Assembly: GCF_003403015.1 (NCBI RefSeq) | Contig: NZ_QURL01000005.1 | Coordinates: forward strand, 434,001 to 498,000 | Reading direction: 5' to 3' | Length of the DNA stretch: 64,000 nucleotides | Source of the DNA: Fulvimarina endophytica | GTDB taxonomy: Bacteria > Pseudomonadota > Alphaproteobacteria > Rhizobiales > Rhizobiaceae | Shown here: positions 29,489-39,164 of the stretch, piece after piece | Numbering within the stretch: position 1 is the stretch's first letter | Layout of the letters: every line of letters starts with the position of its first letter | The notes under the pieces: generated by a model | What the model was told of the DNA's origin: nothing | What the model saw: only the letters and a program-made list of their open reading frames with translations | Databases searched by the model: none | Made by a program: the position numbers and the translations under genes

Positions 29489-31075
29489 CTATCGGACAAA
29501 GAAGCTGATCGCGATCGAAGCCAGCGAGATCGCGATCACCCACTGGGCGACGCGTCCGGACATGATCGATGCCCGCTTCTCGCTGGCGAGATCCTTCAGC
29601 GTATCGTCGTTGAGGCGGATGCCGTTCTCGATCAGATCGGGAAGCTGCACGGCCAGCACGCCGAGCCCGTCGGCGAAATTTGGAACCTTGCGCAGAAGCT
29701 TCAGCATGGCATCGACCCCCTCGCGCGCCTCGCGAAGCTTCGCGGCCGGGCCGAGTTCGTGGAGGATGTAGTCCGAGACGACGGGCTCCGCCGCCGCCCA
29801 CATGTTGAACTTGGGGTCGAAGGTCCGGGCGACGCCTTCGACGACCACCATGGTCTTCTGCAGAAGGACCAGCTCCGGCCGCGCCTTCATCTCGAAAAGC
29901 TCCGTCACCTCGAAGAGGAGGGAGAGAAGATGGCCCATCGAGATGGTCTCGGCGGGCTGGCCGTAGATCGGCTCGCCGATCGCGCGCAGCGCCTGGGCGA
30001 AGCTCGCGACGTCCTGATGGCGGGGCACGTAGCCCGCCTCGAAATGCAGTTCGGCGACGCGCCTGTAGTCGCGCTGGATGAACCCGTAGAGGATCTCGGC
30101 GAGGAAGCGCTTGGAATCGTCCGAAAGCCGGCCGACAATGCCCATGTCGACCGCCACGACCGCCCCGTCCGGGGCGACGAACAGATTGCCCTGATGCATG
30201 TCGGCATGGAAGAACCCGTCGCGCATGGCATGGCGAAGGAAGGACTGCACCACCTTCACCGCCAGCGCCTTCGGATCGTGGCCGGCAGCGATGATGGCAT
30301 TGACATTGCTCATCTTGATGCCGTCGATCCACTCCATGGTGACGACGTCGCGGCCGGTGCGCTCCCAATCGATCCGCGGCACACGGAAGCCCACATCGCC
30401 GGCCACGTTGTCGGCCATCTCGGACGCCGCCGCAGCTTCCAGCCGCAGGTCCATCTCGATGCGGGTGCTTTGGGCGAGGGTCTCGACCACGGCGACCGGG
30501 CGAAGCCGCCTCGCCGACGGCACGAACTTTTCGAGGAATTTCGCGATGAAGGCGAAGGCGTCGAGTTCACGGCGGAATTGCGCGCGCACGTCCGGCCGGA
30601 TGACCTTGACGGCGGCGTACCGCTCGCGGCCCTCGATATCGCGGATGCGGGCCTTGTAGACCTGCGCGATCGAGGCTGCGCCCACGATCTCGCCCAGGTC
30701 CTCGAACAGTTCGTGGATGGGACGGCCGAGCGTGACCTCGATCTCCTCGACTGCCTTTTCGGTCGGGAATGGCGGAACGCTGTCCTGGAGACCGCCCAGT
30801 TCGGTGGCGAAATCGGCGCCGACGATATCGGGCCGCGTGGCGAGGAACTGGCCGAGCTTCACATAGGACGGCCCGAGCCGGTTGAGGGCGCGCGAAAGCC
30901 TGTCGGAGCGCTCGCGCCCTTCCGCGCTCCCGCGCTCGATCAGCCGCGCGAACCGGTATCCCAGAAGCGCCGCCGGTGGCAGCCCTTCGGCGGGCAGCGT
31001 GCCGACGACACCCTCGCGGGCAAGGACGAAGGCTGCGCGCACGAGAGCGAATGTGCCCCGGATCGGATTGGCCAC
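29489..31075 (-). CDS. ubiB: Ubiquinone biosynthesis protein UbiB (ABC1/ADCK-type atypical kinase)
   Basis: Membrane-associated ATPase/kinase-like protein supporting ubiquinone synthesis. It has 528 residues. The family-specific KxGQ motif is YVKLGQFLATRPDIVGADF near residues 71-89. The ATP-pocket Ala-rich loop IVGAASIAQVYKA is near residue 131. The catalytic-loop equivalent FFHADMHQGNLFV is near residue 290 and VDMGIVGRL near residue 310. A C-terminal hydrophobic segment (WVIAISLASIAISFFV) anchors it. It lies 44 bases downstream of ubiE, matching the common alphaproteobacterial ubiE-ubiB order. Confidence 0.95.
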   Translation of the reverse strand: MANPIRGTFALVRAAFVLAREGVVGTLPAEGLPPAALLGYRFARLIERGSAEGRERSDRLSRALNRLGPSYVKLGQFLATRPDIVGADFATELGGLQDSVPPFPTEKAVEEIEVTLGRPIHELFEDLGEIVGAASIAQVYKARIRDIEGRERYAAVKVIRPDVRAQFRRELDAFAFIAKFLEKFVPSARRLRPVAVVETLAQSTRIEMDLRLEAAAASEMADNVAGDVGFRVPRIDWERTGRDVVTMEWIDGIKMSNVNAIIAAGHDPKALAVKVVQSFLRHAMRDGFFHADMHQGNLFVAPDGAVVAVDMGIVGRLSDDSKRFLAEILYGFIQRDYRRVAELHFEAGYVPRHQDVASFAQALRAIGEPIYGQPAETISMGHLLSLLFEVTELFEMKARPELVLLQKTMVVVEGVARTFDPKFNMWAAAEPVVSDYILHELGPAAKLREAREGVDAMLKLLRKVPNFADGLGVLAVQLPDLIENGIRLNDDTLKDLASEKRASIMSGRVAQWVIAISLASIAISFFVR

Positions 31076-31119
31076 GATGTCTCAGTCCTGCTTGGAGAAA
31101 AGGCGTCGCACGCGTTCGG

Positions 31120-31899
31120 TCACAGTTTCCAGCCGGAATGCAGCGCGGCGATGCCGCCCGTCAGGTTCCGGTAGCTGACCCGTTCGAAGCCCGCCTGCCG
31201 GATCAGCCCCGCGAAATTCTCCTGGTTCGGGAACCGCCGGATCGATTCCACCAGATACTCATAGGACTGGCGGTCGTTCGCGACCCGCTCGCCGATGGCC
31301 GGAATGCCGTGGAACGACCAGGTCTCGTAAAGCTTGTCGAGGCCGGGAACGTCCACCTCGGAAAATTCGAGGCACAGGAACCTGCCGCCGGGCTTCAGCA
31401 CCCGGTATGCCTCGGCGAGCGCCCGGTCGATGCGAGGAACGTTCCGGATGCCGAAGGCGATGGTGTAGGCGTCGAAGCTCGCATCGGGGAGATCGAGTTC
31501 CTCGGCATTGGCCTCCACGAAGGTGAGATTGTCCGACAGATCGCGCTTGGCCGCCCTCTCGGCACCGACGCCGAGCATGGAGGCGTTGATGTCGAGGACG
31601 GTGCCGTGAGCGCGCCTGCGCGTGCGCTCCACGATGCGGAAGGCGACGTCGCCCGTGCCGCCGGCCACGTCGAGAAAGGTCCAGCCGGAGCGGTGCGGCG
31701 GGTTGAGCCAGGACACCATCTGGTCCTTCCAGACCCGGTGAAGACCCGCCGACATCAGATCGTTCATCAGGTCGTAGCGCTTGGCGACCCGATGAAACAC
31801 GTCGTTGACGCGAGACTGCTTCTCCTCCCGGCCCGAGACGGTGGCATAGCCGTAGCTCGTCTCCATCGCATCGGCGTTCGTCGCACGGCTGTCGGACAT
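31120..31899 (-). CDS. ubiE: Demethylmenaquinone/2-methoxy-6-polyprenyl-benzoquinol methyltransferase
   Basis: SAM-dependent C-methyltransferase of ubiquinone (and menaquinone) synthesis, about 259 residues. Conserved UbiE features are [28 protein letters not shown] text near residue 35, SAM motif [16 protein letters not shown] near residue 75, the [12 protein letters not shown] segment near residue 145, and [13 protein letters not shown] near residue 165. The start chosen is ATG 31899 (MSDSRATN). An ATG ten codons upstream (31929) is possible; neither has a strong ribosome-binding site. It is divergent from mutM. Confidence 0.94.
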   Translation of the reverse strand: MSDSRATNADAMETSYGYATVSGREEKQSRVNDVFHRVAKRYDLMNDLMSAGLHRVWKDQMVSWLNPPHRSGWTFLDVAGGTGDVAFRIVERTRRRAHGTVLDINASMLGVGAERAAKRDLSDNLTFVEANAEELDLPDASFDAYTIAFGIRNVPRIDRALAEAYRVLKPGGRFLCLEFSEVDVPGLDKLYETWSFHGIPAIGERVANDRQSYEYLVESIRRFPNQENFAGLIRQAGFERVSYRNLTGGIAALHSGWKL

Positions 31900-32055
31900 G
31901 GTATCGAAACCTTGAGGAATTGATCGCATCGCATCCGATGACGATATCTTCTGGACAAATCAAAGAGGGCCGATCGACGCAAGGCCGTTTCCCTCCATAC
32001 GCGGAACCTGTTTGGCGCCTCGATCGGCGCCATGCAAACCTGGACTTATACGCAC

Positions 32056-32949
32056 ATGCCGGAATTGCCAGAGGTGGAAACCGTAAGGCGCGGTCTCCAA
32101 CCGGTTTTCGAGGGCGCCCGGATCGCCAGACTGCATCTTGCAAGGCCCGATCTGCGTTTTCCGTTCCCCGAGCGCTTCTCGGAGCGTCTCGAGGGCCGAG
32201 TGGTGACGAGCCTCTCGCGCCGTGCGAAATATCTCCTGGCGGAGATCGCGGACGGGCCGATCCTCGCAATGCATCTCGGAATGTCCGGCTCCTTCCGCAT
32301 CGAGGCGAACGGAGCCGGCACCGTGCCCGGCAGCTTCGTTCATCCGCGTTCGGAGGCAAGGCTCCACGACCATGTGCGTTTCGAACTCGCACGGCCCGAC
32401 GGCTCGGCTGCGGCCATCGTCTTCAACGATCCGCGTCGCTTCGGCTACATGTCCCTGATCGAGCCGGGGGACTTCGGCGCGCATCCCCATTTCCGCGATC
32501 TCGGCATCGAGCCGACGGGCAATGGTCTCAGCGGCGAGGCCCTCGCGCCGCTCTTCGCCGGCAAGGCCGTGCCGCTGAAGGCCGCGCTTCTCGACCAGAG
32601 GCTGATCGCGGGGCTCGGCAATATCTATGTCTGCGAGGCCTTGTGGCGCGCCAAGCTCTCCCCGCGCCGGGCCGCCGGGAGCCTCGTGCGCCGGAACGGG
32701 GCGCCGACCCCGAGGCTCTCGGTCCTTGCCGATCACATTCGCGAGACGATCGCCGATGCGATCCTCGCCGGCGGCTCGACCCTGCGCGATCACCGCCAGG
32801 CGACCGGCGAACTCGGCTACTTCCAGCATTCCTTCAACGTCTACGGCCGCGAAGGCCAGCCCTGCCGACGTGCCGAATGCGGCGGCACGGTCTCGCGGAT
32901 CGTCCAGTCGGGCCGCTCCACCTTCTTCTGCGCATCCTGCCAGAGATGA
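32056..32949 (+). CDS. mutM: Formamidopyrimidine-DNA glycosylase
   Basis: Removes oxidised purines such as 8-oxoguanine and cleaves the abasic site. It has 297 residues. The start at 32056 is decisive because the mature N-terminal Pro of [14 protein letters not shown] is the catalytic nucleophile; an ATG eight codons earlier would bury it. [14 protein letters not shown], the His/Lys region and [12 protein letters not shown] are conserved. The C-terminal zinc finger carries CRRAEC then CASC, giving C-x4-C instead of the usual C-x2-C in its first half. Divergent from ubiE, 156 bases apart. Confidence 0.95.
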   Translation: MPELPEVETVRRGLQPVFEGARIARLHLARPDLRFPFPERFSERLEGRVVTSLSRRAKYLLAEIADGPILAMHLGMSGSFRIEANGAGTVPGSFVHPRSEARLHDHVRFELARPDGSAAAIVFNDPRRFGYMSLIEPGDFGAHPHFRDLGIEPTGNGLSGEALAPLFAGKAVPLKAALLDQRLIAGLGNIYVCEALWRAKLSPRRAAGSLVRRNGAPTPRLSVLADHIRETIADAILAGGSTLRDHRQATGELGYFQHSFNVYGREGQPCRRAECGGTVSRIVQSGRSTFFCASCQR

Positions 32950-33071
32950 CGCCGGGTGCGCCTCCGGTCCTCGAGGAACCGAAATGCGCGGGCCCGTCTG
33001 TTGCATCGCCCCACACGGGCGCTTTCTATGGCGCAGGACTTTGAGAACCGGACGCGAAGGGGCGGACAGGA

Positions 33072-33845
33072 ATGGCATATGAGACGATCAGATCGGAGAT
33101 GCGCGGCCGCGTCGGCTTGATCACCTTCAACCGGCCGAAGGCCATGAATGCGCTCAGCCATCTGATGATGAAGGAGGTCTGCAAGGCGGCAGAGGACTTC
33201 GATGCGGACGGCCGGATCGGCGCGATCGTGCTGACGGGCTCGGACAAGGCGTTCGCCGCCGGCGCGGACGTGAAGGAAATGGCCGACTACGCCTATTCGG
33301 AGGCCTTTCTCGACGATGTCTGGTCCGGCTGGGAGCGGCTGACGCGGGTCAGGAAGCCCCTCATCGCCGCCGTCGGCGGCTATGCGCTGGGCGGCGGCTG
33401 CGAGGTGGCGCTGATGTGCGACATCCTGATCGCCGCCGAGAACGCCAAGTTCGGCCAGCCGGAGATCACGCTCGGCATCCTGCCCGGCATGGGCGGCACC
33501 CAGCGGCTCGCCCGCTCGATCGGCAAGGCGAAGACGATGGACCTCGTTCTCACCGGCCGGATGATGGATGCGAAGGAAGCCGAGAATTGCGGCATCGTCT
33601 CGCGCATCGTCGAGACGGCCAATCTCCTCGAGGAAGCCCTGAGGATCGCGGAAAAGGTCTCCGACTTTTCGCTTCCCGCCGTCCTCGCCGCCAAGGAAGC
33701 GGTCTCGGAGGCCTTCGAGACGCCGCTCGCGGCGGGCCTCAGGCACGAGCGCCGGCTCTTCCACGCGACCTTCGCGACCGACGACCAGAAGGAAGGCATG
33801 GCCGCCTTCGTCCAGAAGCGAAGCCCGCAGTTCAAGAACCACTGA
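33072..33845 (+). CDS. Enoyl-CoA hydratase
   Basis: Crotonase-fold enzyme of 257 residues that adds water to trans-2-enoyl-CoA in fatty-acid or amino-acid breakdown. The CoA/oxyanion motif [12 protein letters not shown] is near residues 59-70 and [15 protein letters not shown] near residues 102-116, with the first catalytic Glu in GGCE. The second Glu lies in [16 protein letters not shown] near residue 136. Both catalytic Glu residues being present favours true hydratase activity. GGACAGGA precedes the ATG. It is 122 bases from mutM, with its own hairpin downstream. Confidence 0.93.
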   Translation: MAYETIRSEMRGRVGLITFNRPKAMNALSHLMMKEVCKAAEDFDADGRIGAIVLTGSDKAFAAGADVKEMADYAYSEAFLDDVWSGWERLTRVRKPLIAAVGGYALGGGCEVALMCDILIAAENAKFGQPEITLGILPGMGGTQRLARSIGKAKTMDLVLTGRMMDAKEAENCGIVSRIVETANLLEEALRIAEKVSDFSLPAVLAAKEAVSEAFETPLAAGLRHERRLFHATFATDDQKEGMAAFVQKRSPQFKNH

Positions 33846-33857
33846 ACCGGCGATAAC

Positions 33858-33894
33858 CGGCGCCGGATGTCGCGCGAGACGGCATCCGGCGCCG
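33858..33894 (+). terminator. Hairpin downstream of enoyl-CoA hydratase
   Basis: A perfect 12-bp G+C-rich stem (33858-33869 paired with 33883-33894) with a 13-base loop, starting 13 bases after the stop codon. No T-run follows, so it may be a Rho-assisted terminator or an mRNA-end stabiliser. Confidence 0.5.
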
Positions 33895-33994
33895 CGACCT
33901 GTCGATTGGACGCGGGCCTCGGGGCATCGGCACCGTCAGCTTCACCGTTGACAGCCCACCTGCCGCCGACGTACATCTCGGCCGCACTGTGGAT

Positions 33995-34070
<76 letters not shown>

Positions 34071-34440
34071 GTGCCGAAGTCATCTCCCTGATTACGTAAT
34101 CACGTCCGTCGTTCGGACGATCGCAGCGTCGTGCTCGCACCGGCGTCGCGGCCGAATGCTTTCGGCAGGGCTCGCCTCATCGTCGATCACCCGCCTCCAT
34201 GCGGGCTTTAGAATCGACGACGATCGTCCGGCGAGAATGCGGGACGACGAACCGGAGGCGCTTCCGGATCCGCCCCCGCCTTCCCCATACCAGAGCACAA
34301 GATGTGCAAATGATCGCGGTGCCTCGCGATCGGGCGCATTTCACTCGACAAAGACGAGCCGGTGCGCTTTCCTGCCGCCAAGTGCCGGGCTCGCCGACAA
34401 CGGATCGATGCGCGGCAGGGGTTTAGAAGGATCAGTCCGT
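34071..34440. other. Intergenic region with 14-bp palindrome and hairpin, no gene seen
   Basis: 370 bases between tRNA-Ala and the nucleoside-transport operon. The perfect palindrome TGATTACGTAATCA occupies 34089-34102. It is followed at once by a hairpin with a 6-bp stem (CGTCCG, loop tcgtt, CGGACG; 34103-34119). The rest, up to AAGGA before the ATG at 34441, shows no homology-bearing frame; it probably contains the operon promoter. The palindrome could be a regulator site or part of the tRNA 3' processing/termination region. Confidence 0.55.
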
Positions 34441-35439
34441 ATGCGTTCCAGCTGGATTGCGGCCGCCGTCGCCGCGCTTTTCGCCACACAGGTGCAGGCG
34501 GCCGAGGTCGAACCCGCCGTCGTCTACGATCTGGGCGGAAAGTTCGACAAATCCTTCAACGAAGCAGCCTATAACGGCGCCGAGCGCTACAAGGCCGACA
34601 CCGGCACGGACTATCGCGACTTCGAGATCCAGTCCGATTCCCAGCGCGAGCAGGCCCTGCGCAATTTCGCGCGCCGGGGATTCGATCCGGTGATCGGGAT
34701 CGGCTTCTCCCAGGCCCAGGCGATCGAGAAGGTGGCCGACGAGTACCCCGACACGCATTTCGTCATCGTCGATGCGGTCGTCGACAAGCCGAACGTACGC
34801 TCGGTCCTCTTCAAGGAGGAGCAGGGCTCCTATCTCGTCGGCATGCTGGCCGCGATGGCGTCCGAGACCGGCAAGATCGGCTTCATCGGCGGCATGGACA
34901 TCCCGCTGATGCGCAAGTTCGCCTGCGGCTATGTCGAGGGTGCGCAGGCTGTCAATCCGGATATCGAGATCTACGAGAACATGGTCGGCACGACCGGCTC
35001 GGCCTGGAACGACCCGGTGCGGGGCGGCGAGCTTGCCAAGTCCCAGTTCGACCAGGGTGCGGACGTCGTCTATCACGCGGCCGGCGGCTCGGGTGTCGGC
35101 GTCCTTCAGGCCGCGGCCGATGCGGGCAAACTCGGCATCGGCGTCGATTCCAACCAGAACATGACCCATCCGGGCTCGGTGCTGACCTCCATGGTCAAGC
35201 GCGTCGACAACGCCGTCTATGACGCGATCGACGATCTCGCCAAGGATCAGTGGAGCGCCGGCGTCGAGAATTTCGGCCTCAGCGACGATGGCGTCGCCTG
35301 GGCACTCGACGAGAACAATCGCGACCTCATCAGCAACGAGATGGAAACGCGGGTCGGCGAGGCACGCGAGAAGATCATCGCGGGCGAGATCGAGGTGCAC
35401 GATTACATGTCGGACAATTCCTGCCCGGCGAAATCCTGA
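34441..35439 (+). CDS. BMP-family nucleoside-binding lipoprotein-like/periplasmic protein
   Basis: Substrate-binding protein of the BMP (PnrA/Med) family, 332 residues, which delivers purine or other nucleosides to an ABC importer. A signal peptide of about 20 residues ends VQA-A; there is no lipobox Cys. Family motifs are VYDLGGKFDKSFNEAAYNG near residues 28-46, IGIGFSQAQAIEKVA near 83, FKEEQGSYLVGMLAA near 124, IGFIGGMDIPL near 145 and VVYHAAGGSGVGVLQAA near 203. It is the first gene of a seven-gene salvage operon, 18 bases ahead of the ATPase. A longer frame beginning at 34156 is rejected because it would hide the signal peptide. Confidence 0.92.
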   Translation: MRSSWIAAAVAALFATQVQAAEVEPAVVYDLGGKFDKSFNEAAYNGAERYKADTGTDYRDFEIQSDSQREQALRNFARRGFDPVIGIGFSQAQAIEKVADEYPDTHFVIVDAVVDKPNVRSVLFKEEQGSYLVGMLAAMASETGKIGFIGGMDIPLMRKFACGYVEGAQAVNPDIEIYENMVGTTGSAWNDPVRGGELAKSQFDQGADVVYHAAGGSGVGVLQAAADAGKLGIGVDSNQNMTHPGSVLTSMVKRVDNAVYDAIDDLAKDQWSAGVENFGLSDDGVAWALDENNRDLISNEMETRVGEAREKIIAGEIEVHDYMSDNSCPAKS

Positions 35440-35457
35440 TCGCGCCCGGCTGATCCG

Positions 35458-37035
35458 ATGACCGAAGCGGCGCTGCGCGACCCCATGCGCGACCCGGCGG
35501 CAGCACGGCCGCCGGCGATCGAACTCGTCGGTATCGACAAGAGCTTCGGGCCCGTGCGGGCCAATCGCGACATTCACCTGCGCATCGAGAAGGGCACGAT
35601 CCACGGCATCGTCGGCGAAAACGGCGCCGGCAAATCCACGCTGATGTCGATCCTCTACGGCTACTATCATGCCGATGCCGGCCAGATCCTCGTGGACGGC
35701 AAGCCGATCGACATCCGCTCGCCGGACGAGGCGATCGCGGCCGGGATCGGCATGGTGTTCCAGCATTTCATGCTAGTGGATACCTTTACCGTGCTCGAAA
35801 ACGTCATGCTCGGCGTCGAGGGCGGTGCGCGCCTCAAGGGCGGCGCCGCCAAGGTGCGCGCCGAACTCCAGAGGCTCGAAAGGGACTTCGTGCTGGAGGT
35901 CGATCCCGACGCGAGGATCGAGGATCTGCCGGTCGGCCTGCAGCAGCGGGTCGAGATCCTCAAGGCGCTCTACCGGGGCGCCGAGACGCTGATCCTCGAC
36001 GAGCCGACGGGCGTCCTGACGCCGGCCGAAGCCGATCATCTCTTCCGCATCCTCGCCCAGCTGCGCGACCAGGGCCGCACGGTCATCCTCATCACCCACA
36101 AATTGCGCGAGATCATGGAGGCGACCGACAATGTCTCCGTGATGCGCCGGGGCGAGATCGTCGCGACCATGAAGACCACGGAGACCTCCCCTGCGGCGCT
36201 CGCCGAGGAGATGGTGGGGCGCCGCGTTCTCCTGAGGGTAGAGAAGGCAGAGGCGAAGCCCGGCGCGCCGATCCTCGAGGTCGCCGATCTCTCGCTCACC
36301 GATTCGCGCGGCGTGAAGCGGCTGGACGATGTCAGCTTCGATATTCGCGCCGGGGAGATCGTCGGAGTCGCGGGCGTTGCCGGCAACGGGCAGTCGGAGC
36401 TCATGGAGGTGCTTTCCGGCATGCGCAAGGCGGACGGGGGCAGGCTCGCGATCGATGGCGAGCCGGTCGACCTCACACGGCCCGCGGCCGCCGCCTCGCG
36501 CCGGCGACTGGGTCTCGCCCATGTGCCCGAGGATCGCCACCGGGCAGGTCTCGTCACGGCATTCTCGGAGGACGAGAACGCGATTCTCGGCTATCACGAC
36601 GACGCCCACTACGGCAGAGGTCTCTTCCTCGATCGCCGTGCGATCCGCGACCACGCCGTCCGGCATATCGAGCAATACGACATCCGCCCGCCCGATCCGC
36701 GCCTCAAGGCCGCCAATTTCTCCGGCGGCAACCAGCAGAAGATCGTGCTTGCACGCGAGATGGAACGCGGACCGAAGATCCTCATCGTGGGCCAGCCCAC
36801 GCGCGGCGTCGACATCGGCGCGATCGAATTCATCCATGCCCGCCTCGTCGAGATGCGCGATGCCGGATGCGCGATCCTCCTCGTCTCGGTCGAACTCGAC
36901 GAGATCAGAGGCCTGTCGGACCGCATCCTGGTGATGTGCGGCGGCCGCATCGTCGGCGAGCGCGGCCCCGAGGCGAGCGAGGCCGAACTCGGGCTCCTGA
37001 TGACCGGGATCTCCAGCACCGAGGCTGCCCAATGA
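35458..37035 (+). CDS. Nucleoside ABC transporter ATP-binding protein (duplicated domains)
   Basis: A 525-residue ATPase with two ABC domains, as in YufO/BmpB-type and sugar importers. The first domain has Walker A GENGAGKST near residue 57 and Walker B LILDEPTGVL, but its signature is degenerate (LPVGLQQRVE). The second, from about residue 270, lacks a normal Walker A (GVAGVAGNGQSE) yet has a good signature (FSGGNQQKIVLARE) and GQPTRGVDIG. This asymmetric pair is usual for the family, with one composite site doing most of the hydrolysis. The stop overlaps the first permease gene as ATGA. Confidence 0.93.
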   Translation: MTEAALRDPMRDPAAARPPAIELVGIDKSFGPVRANRDIHLRIEKGTIHGIVGENGAGKSTLMSILYGYYHADAGQILVDGKPIDIRSPDEAIAAGIGMVFQHFMLVDTFTVLENVMLGVEGGARLKGGAAKVRAELQRLERDFVLEVDPDARIEDLPVGLQQRVEILKALYRGAETLILDEPTGVLTPAEADHLFRILAQLRDQGRTVILITHKLREIMEATDNVSVMRRGEIVATMKTTETSPAALAEEMVGRRVLLRVEKAEAKPGAPILEVADLSLTDSRGVKRLDDVSFDIRAGEIVGVAGVAGNGQSELMEVLSGMRKADGGRLAIDGEPVDLTRPAAAASRRRLGLAHVPEDRHRAGLVTAFSEDENAILGYHDDAHYGRGLFLDRRAIRDHAVRHIEQYDIRPPDPRLKAANFSGGNQQKIVLAREMERGPKILIVGQPTRGVDIGAIEFIHARLVEMRDAGCAILLVSVELDEIRGLSDRILVMCGGRIVGERGPEASEAELGLLMTGISSTEAAQ

Positions 37036-38195
37036 CGAAAATCCGGTCCCGGACACGCGGCACCGCCCGGCTTCCAGCCTGGCTCGATTACAGCCTCGTT
37101 CCGGTGCTCAACGTCGCGGCCGCCTTCGTGATTTCCGGCCTCGTCGTCCTGCTCGTGGGCGAAAGCCCGATCGAGGCGGTCGGCTACCTCGTCTACGGCG
37201 CCTTCGGATATGGCGAGGGGATCGGCTTCACCCTCTTCTATGCGACGAATTTCATGCTGACGGGCCTTGCCGTCGCCGTCGCCTTCCATGCCGGCCTCTT
37301 CAATATCGGCGGCGAAGGCCAGGCTTATCTCGGCGGCCTCGGCTGCGCGCTCGCCGCCCTCATGCTCGACCGATACGTGCCATGGTGGGTGACGTTCCCG
37401 GTCGCGCTCGCCCTGTCGGCCGGTTTCGGCGCGGTCTGGGCCCTCATTCCCGGCTGGCTTTCGGCCAAGCGCGGCAGCCATATCGTCATCACGACGATCA
37501 TGTTCAATTTCATCGCGGCGAGCTTCATGGTCTGGCTGCTGGTGGAACATCTGTCGCCGATCGGCTCCATGCAGCCCGAGACACGCACCTTCGGGCCCGG
37601 CGGCACCCTGCCGAAACTCGACTGGCTGTTCGCGCCCCTCGGCATCGATATCGGCACCTCGCCCCTCAACATCACCTTTCTCGTGGCCCTCGCCGCCTGC
37701 CTTCTCGTCTACCTCCTGATCTGGCGCACGCGCCTCGGCTTCGAGATCCGCACGCTCGGCCACAGCCCGACGGCCGCGCTCTATGCCGGCATCTCGCCGG
37801 TGCGGATCACCGTGATCGCCATGATGATCTCCGGCGCTCTCGCAGGCCTCATGGCGCTGAATCCCGTGCTCGGCGACCAGCAGCGCCTGCAGATCGATTT
37901 CGTGGGCGGGGCCGGCTTCGTCGGCATCGCGGTCGCGCTCATGGGCCGGGCTCATCCGGTCGGCATCGTCCTCGCCTCGATCCTCTTCGGCGCGCTCTAT
38001 CAGGGCGGCGCCGAACTCGCCTTCGACATGCCGGCGATCTCGCGGGACATGATCGTCGTGATCCAGGGCCTCGTGATCCTGTTTGCCGGCGCGCTGGAGC
38101 ACATGTTCCGCCCCGGTCTTACCCATGGCTGGTCGCTGATCTCGCGTCCGCGCGAGACCGGCGAGGCGGGCCGGCCGAAGGAGATCGCGCGATGA
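37032..38195 (+). CDS. Nucleoside ABC transporter permease 1
   Basis: A 387-residue inner-membrane protein of the BPD_transp_2 group (YufP-like), with 8-10 hydrophobic spans. Recognisable features are NFMLTGLAVAVAFHAGLFNIGGEGQAYLGG-type text near residues 77-105, KRGSHIVITTIMFNFIA near residue 152, and the loop RTLGHSPTAALYAGISPVR near residue 237, which contacts the ATPase. The start at 37032 (overlapping the ATPase stop) was chosen over an in-frame extension lying within the ATPase gene. Its own stop overlaps the second permease by ATGA. Confidence 0.93.
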   Translation: MTKIRSRTRGTARLPAWLDYSLVPVLNVAAAFVISGLVVLLVGESPIEAVGYLVYGAFGYGEGIGFTLFYATNFMLTGLAVAVAFHAGLFNIGGEGQAYLGGLGCALAALMLDRYVPWWVTFPVALALSAGFGAVWALIPGWLSAKRGSHIVITTIMFNFIAASFMVWLLVEHLSPIGSMQPETRTFGPGGTLPKLDWLFAPLGIDIGTSPLNITFLVALAACLLVYLLIWRTRLGFEIRTLGHSPTAALYAGISPVRITVIAMMISGALAGLMALNPVLGDQQRLQIDFVGGAGFVGIAVALMGRAHPVGIVLASILFGALYQGGAELAFDMPAISRDMIVVIQGLVILFAGALEHMFRPGLTHGWSLISRPRETGEAGRPKEIAR

Positions 38196-39160
38196 GCTTC
38201 GACGCCCTCATCCTGGTTCTGGACTCGACGATCCGCCTGTCCGTCCCGCTGATCCTCGCGGCGCTCGGGGGCCTCTTTTCCGAGCGTGCGGGCGTCTTCG
38301 ATATCGGGCTCGAGGGCAAGATGCTGATCGCGGCCTTCGCGGCTGCCGCCGTGGGTGCCGTCTACGGCTCGGCATGGCTGGGCCTCGGCGCTGGCATCCT
38401 CGCCTCCGTCGCGCTCTCCCTCGTGCACGGCTACGCCTCGATCTCCCAGCGCGGCAGCCAGATCGTCTCGGGCGTCGCGATCAATTTCCTCGCGGCCGGT
38501 CTCACCGCCTTTCTCGGCTATGCGTGGTTCTCGCGCGGCGGACAGACGCCGCCGCTTCCGCCCAGCGGACGCTTCCAGACCCTGACCCTCCCCTTCGCCG
38601 ATGCCGTGCGCGACGTGCCCATCTTCGGGCCGATCTATTCGACGCTTCTGTCAGGCCACAACCTCCTCGTCTATCTCGGCTTCCTCGCCGTGCCGCTGAC
38701 GGCGTGGATCATCTACCGGACCCGCTTCGGCCTGCGCCTGCGGGCCGTCGGCGAGAATCCGGCGGCCGTCGATACCGCCGGCATCTCGGTCGCCTGGCTG
38801 CGCTACAGGGCGGTGATCGTCTGCGGCATCTTCTGCGGCCTTGCGGGCGCCTATCTGTCGATCGCCCAGTCGGCGGGCTTCGTGCGCGACATGACGGCCG
38901 GCAAGGGCTTCATCGCGCTCGCCGCCCTGATCTTCGCGAAATGGCGACCCTGGCCGCTGCTCGGCGCCTGCCTGCTCTTCGGTCTTCTGGACGCAGCCGC
39001 GATCCGCCTCCAGGGCGTTTCGGTGCCGGGGATCGGCGAGGTTCCGGTCCAGTTCATGCAGGCCCTGCCCTATATCCTCGTCGTCGTGCTTCTCGCGGGC
39101 TTCATCGGCAAGGCCGTCCCCCCGCGCGCCGGCGGCGTACCCTATGTCAAGGAGCGCTGA
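38192..39160 (+). CDS. Nucleoside ABC transporter permease 2
   Basis: A 322-residue permease, partner of the preceding gene (YufQ-like), with about 8-9 spans. LILAALGGLFSERAGVFDIGLEGKML near residues 19-44 parallels the same segment of permease 1. RAVGENPAAVDTAGISV near residue 182 is the coupling loop. SAGFVRDMTAGKGFIALAALIFAKW is conserved in the family. ATGA overlap with permease 1; purine nucleoside phosphorylase begins 4 bases after its stop. An in-frame extension within permease 1 is rejected. Confidence 0.93.
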   Translation: MSFDALILVLDSTIRLSVPLILAALGGLFSERAGVFDIGLEGKMLIAAFAAAAVGAVYGSAWLGLGAGILASVALSLVHGYASISQRGSQIVSGVAINFLAAGLTAFLGYAWFSRGGQTPPLPPSGRFQTLTLPFADAVRDVPIFGPIYSTLLSGHNLLVYLGFLAVPLTAWIIYRTRFGLRLRAVGENPAAVDTAGISVAWLRYRAVIVCGIFCGLAGAYLSIAQSAGFVRDMTAGKGFIALAALIFAKWRPWPLLGACLLFGLLDAAAIRLQGVSVPGIGEVPVQFMQALPYILVVVLLAGFIGKAVPPRAGGVPYVKER

Positions 39161-39164
39161 GCCG

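Noticed and set aside
34156..34440. 95-codon in-frame extension upstream of the BMP-family gene
   Set aside because: It would bury the signal peptide at 34441 and shows no similarity to the family.
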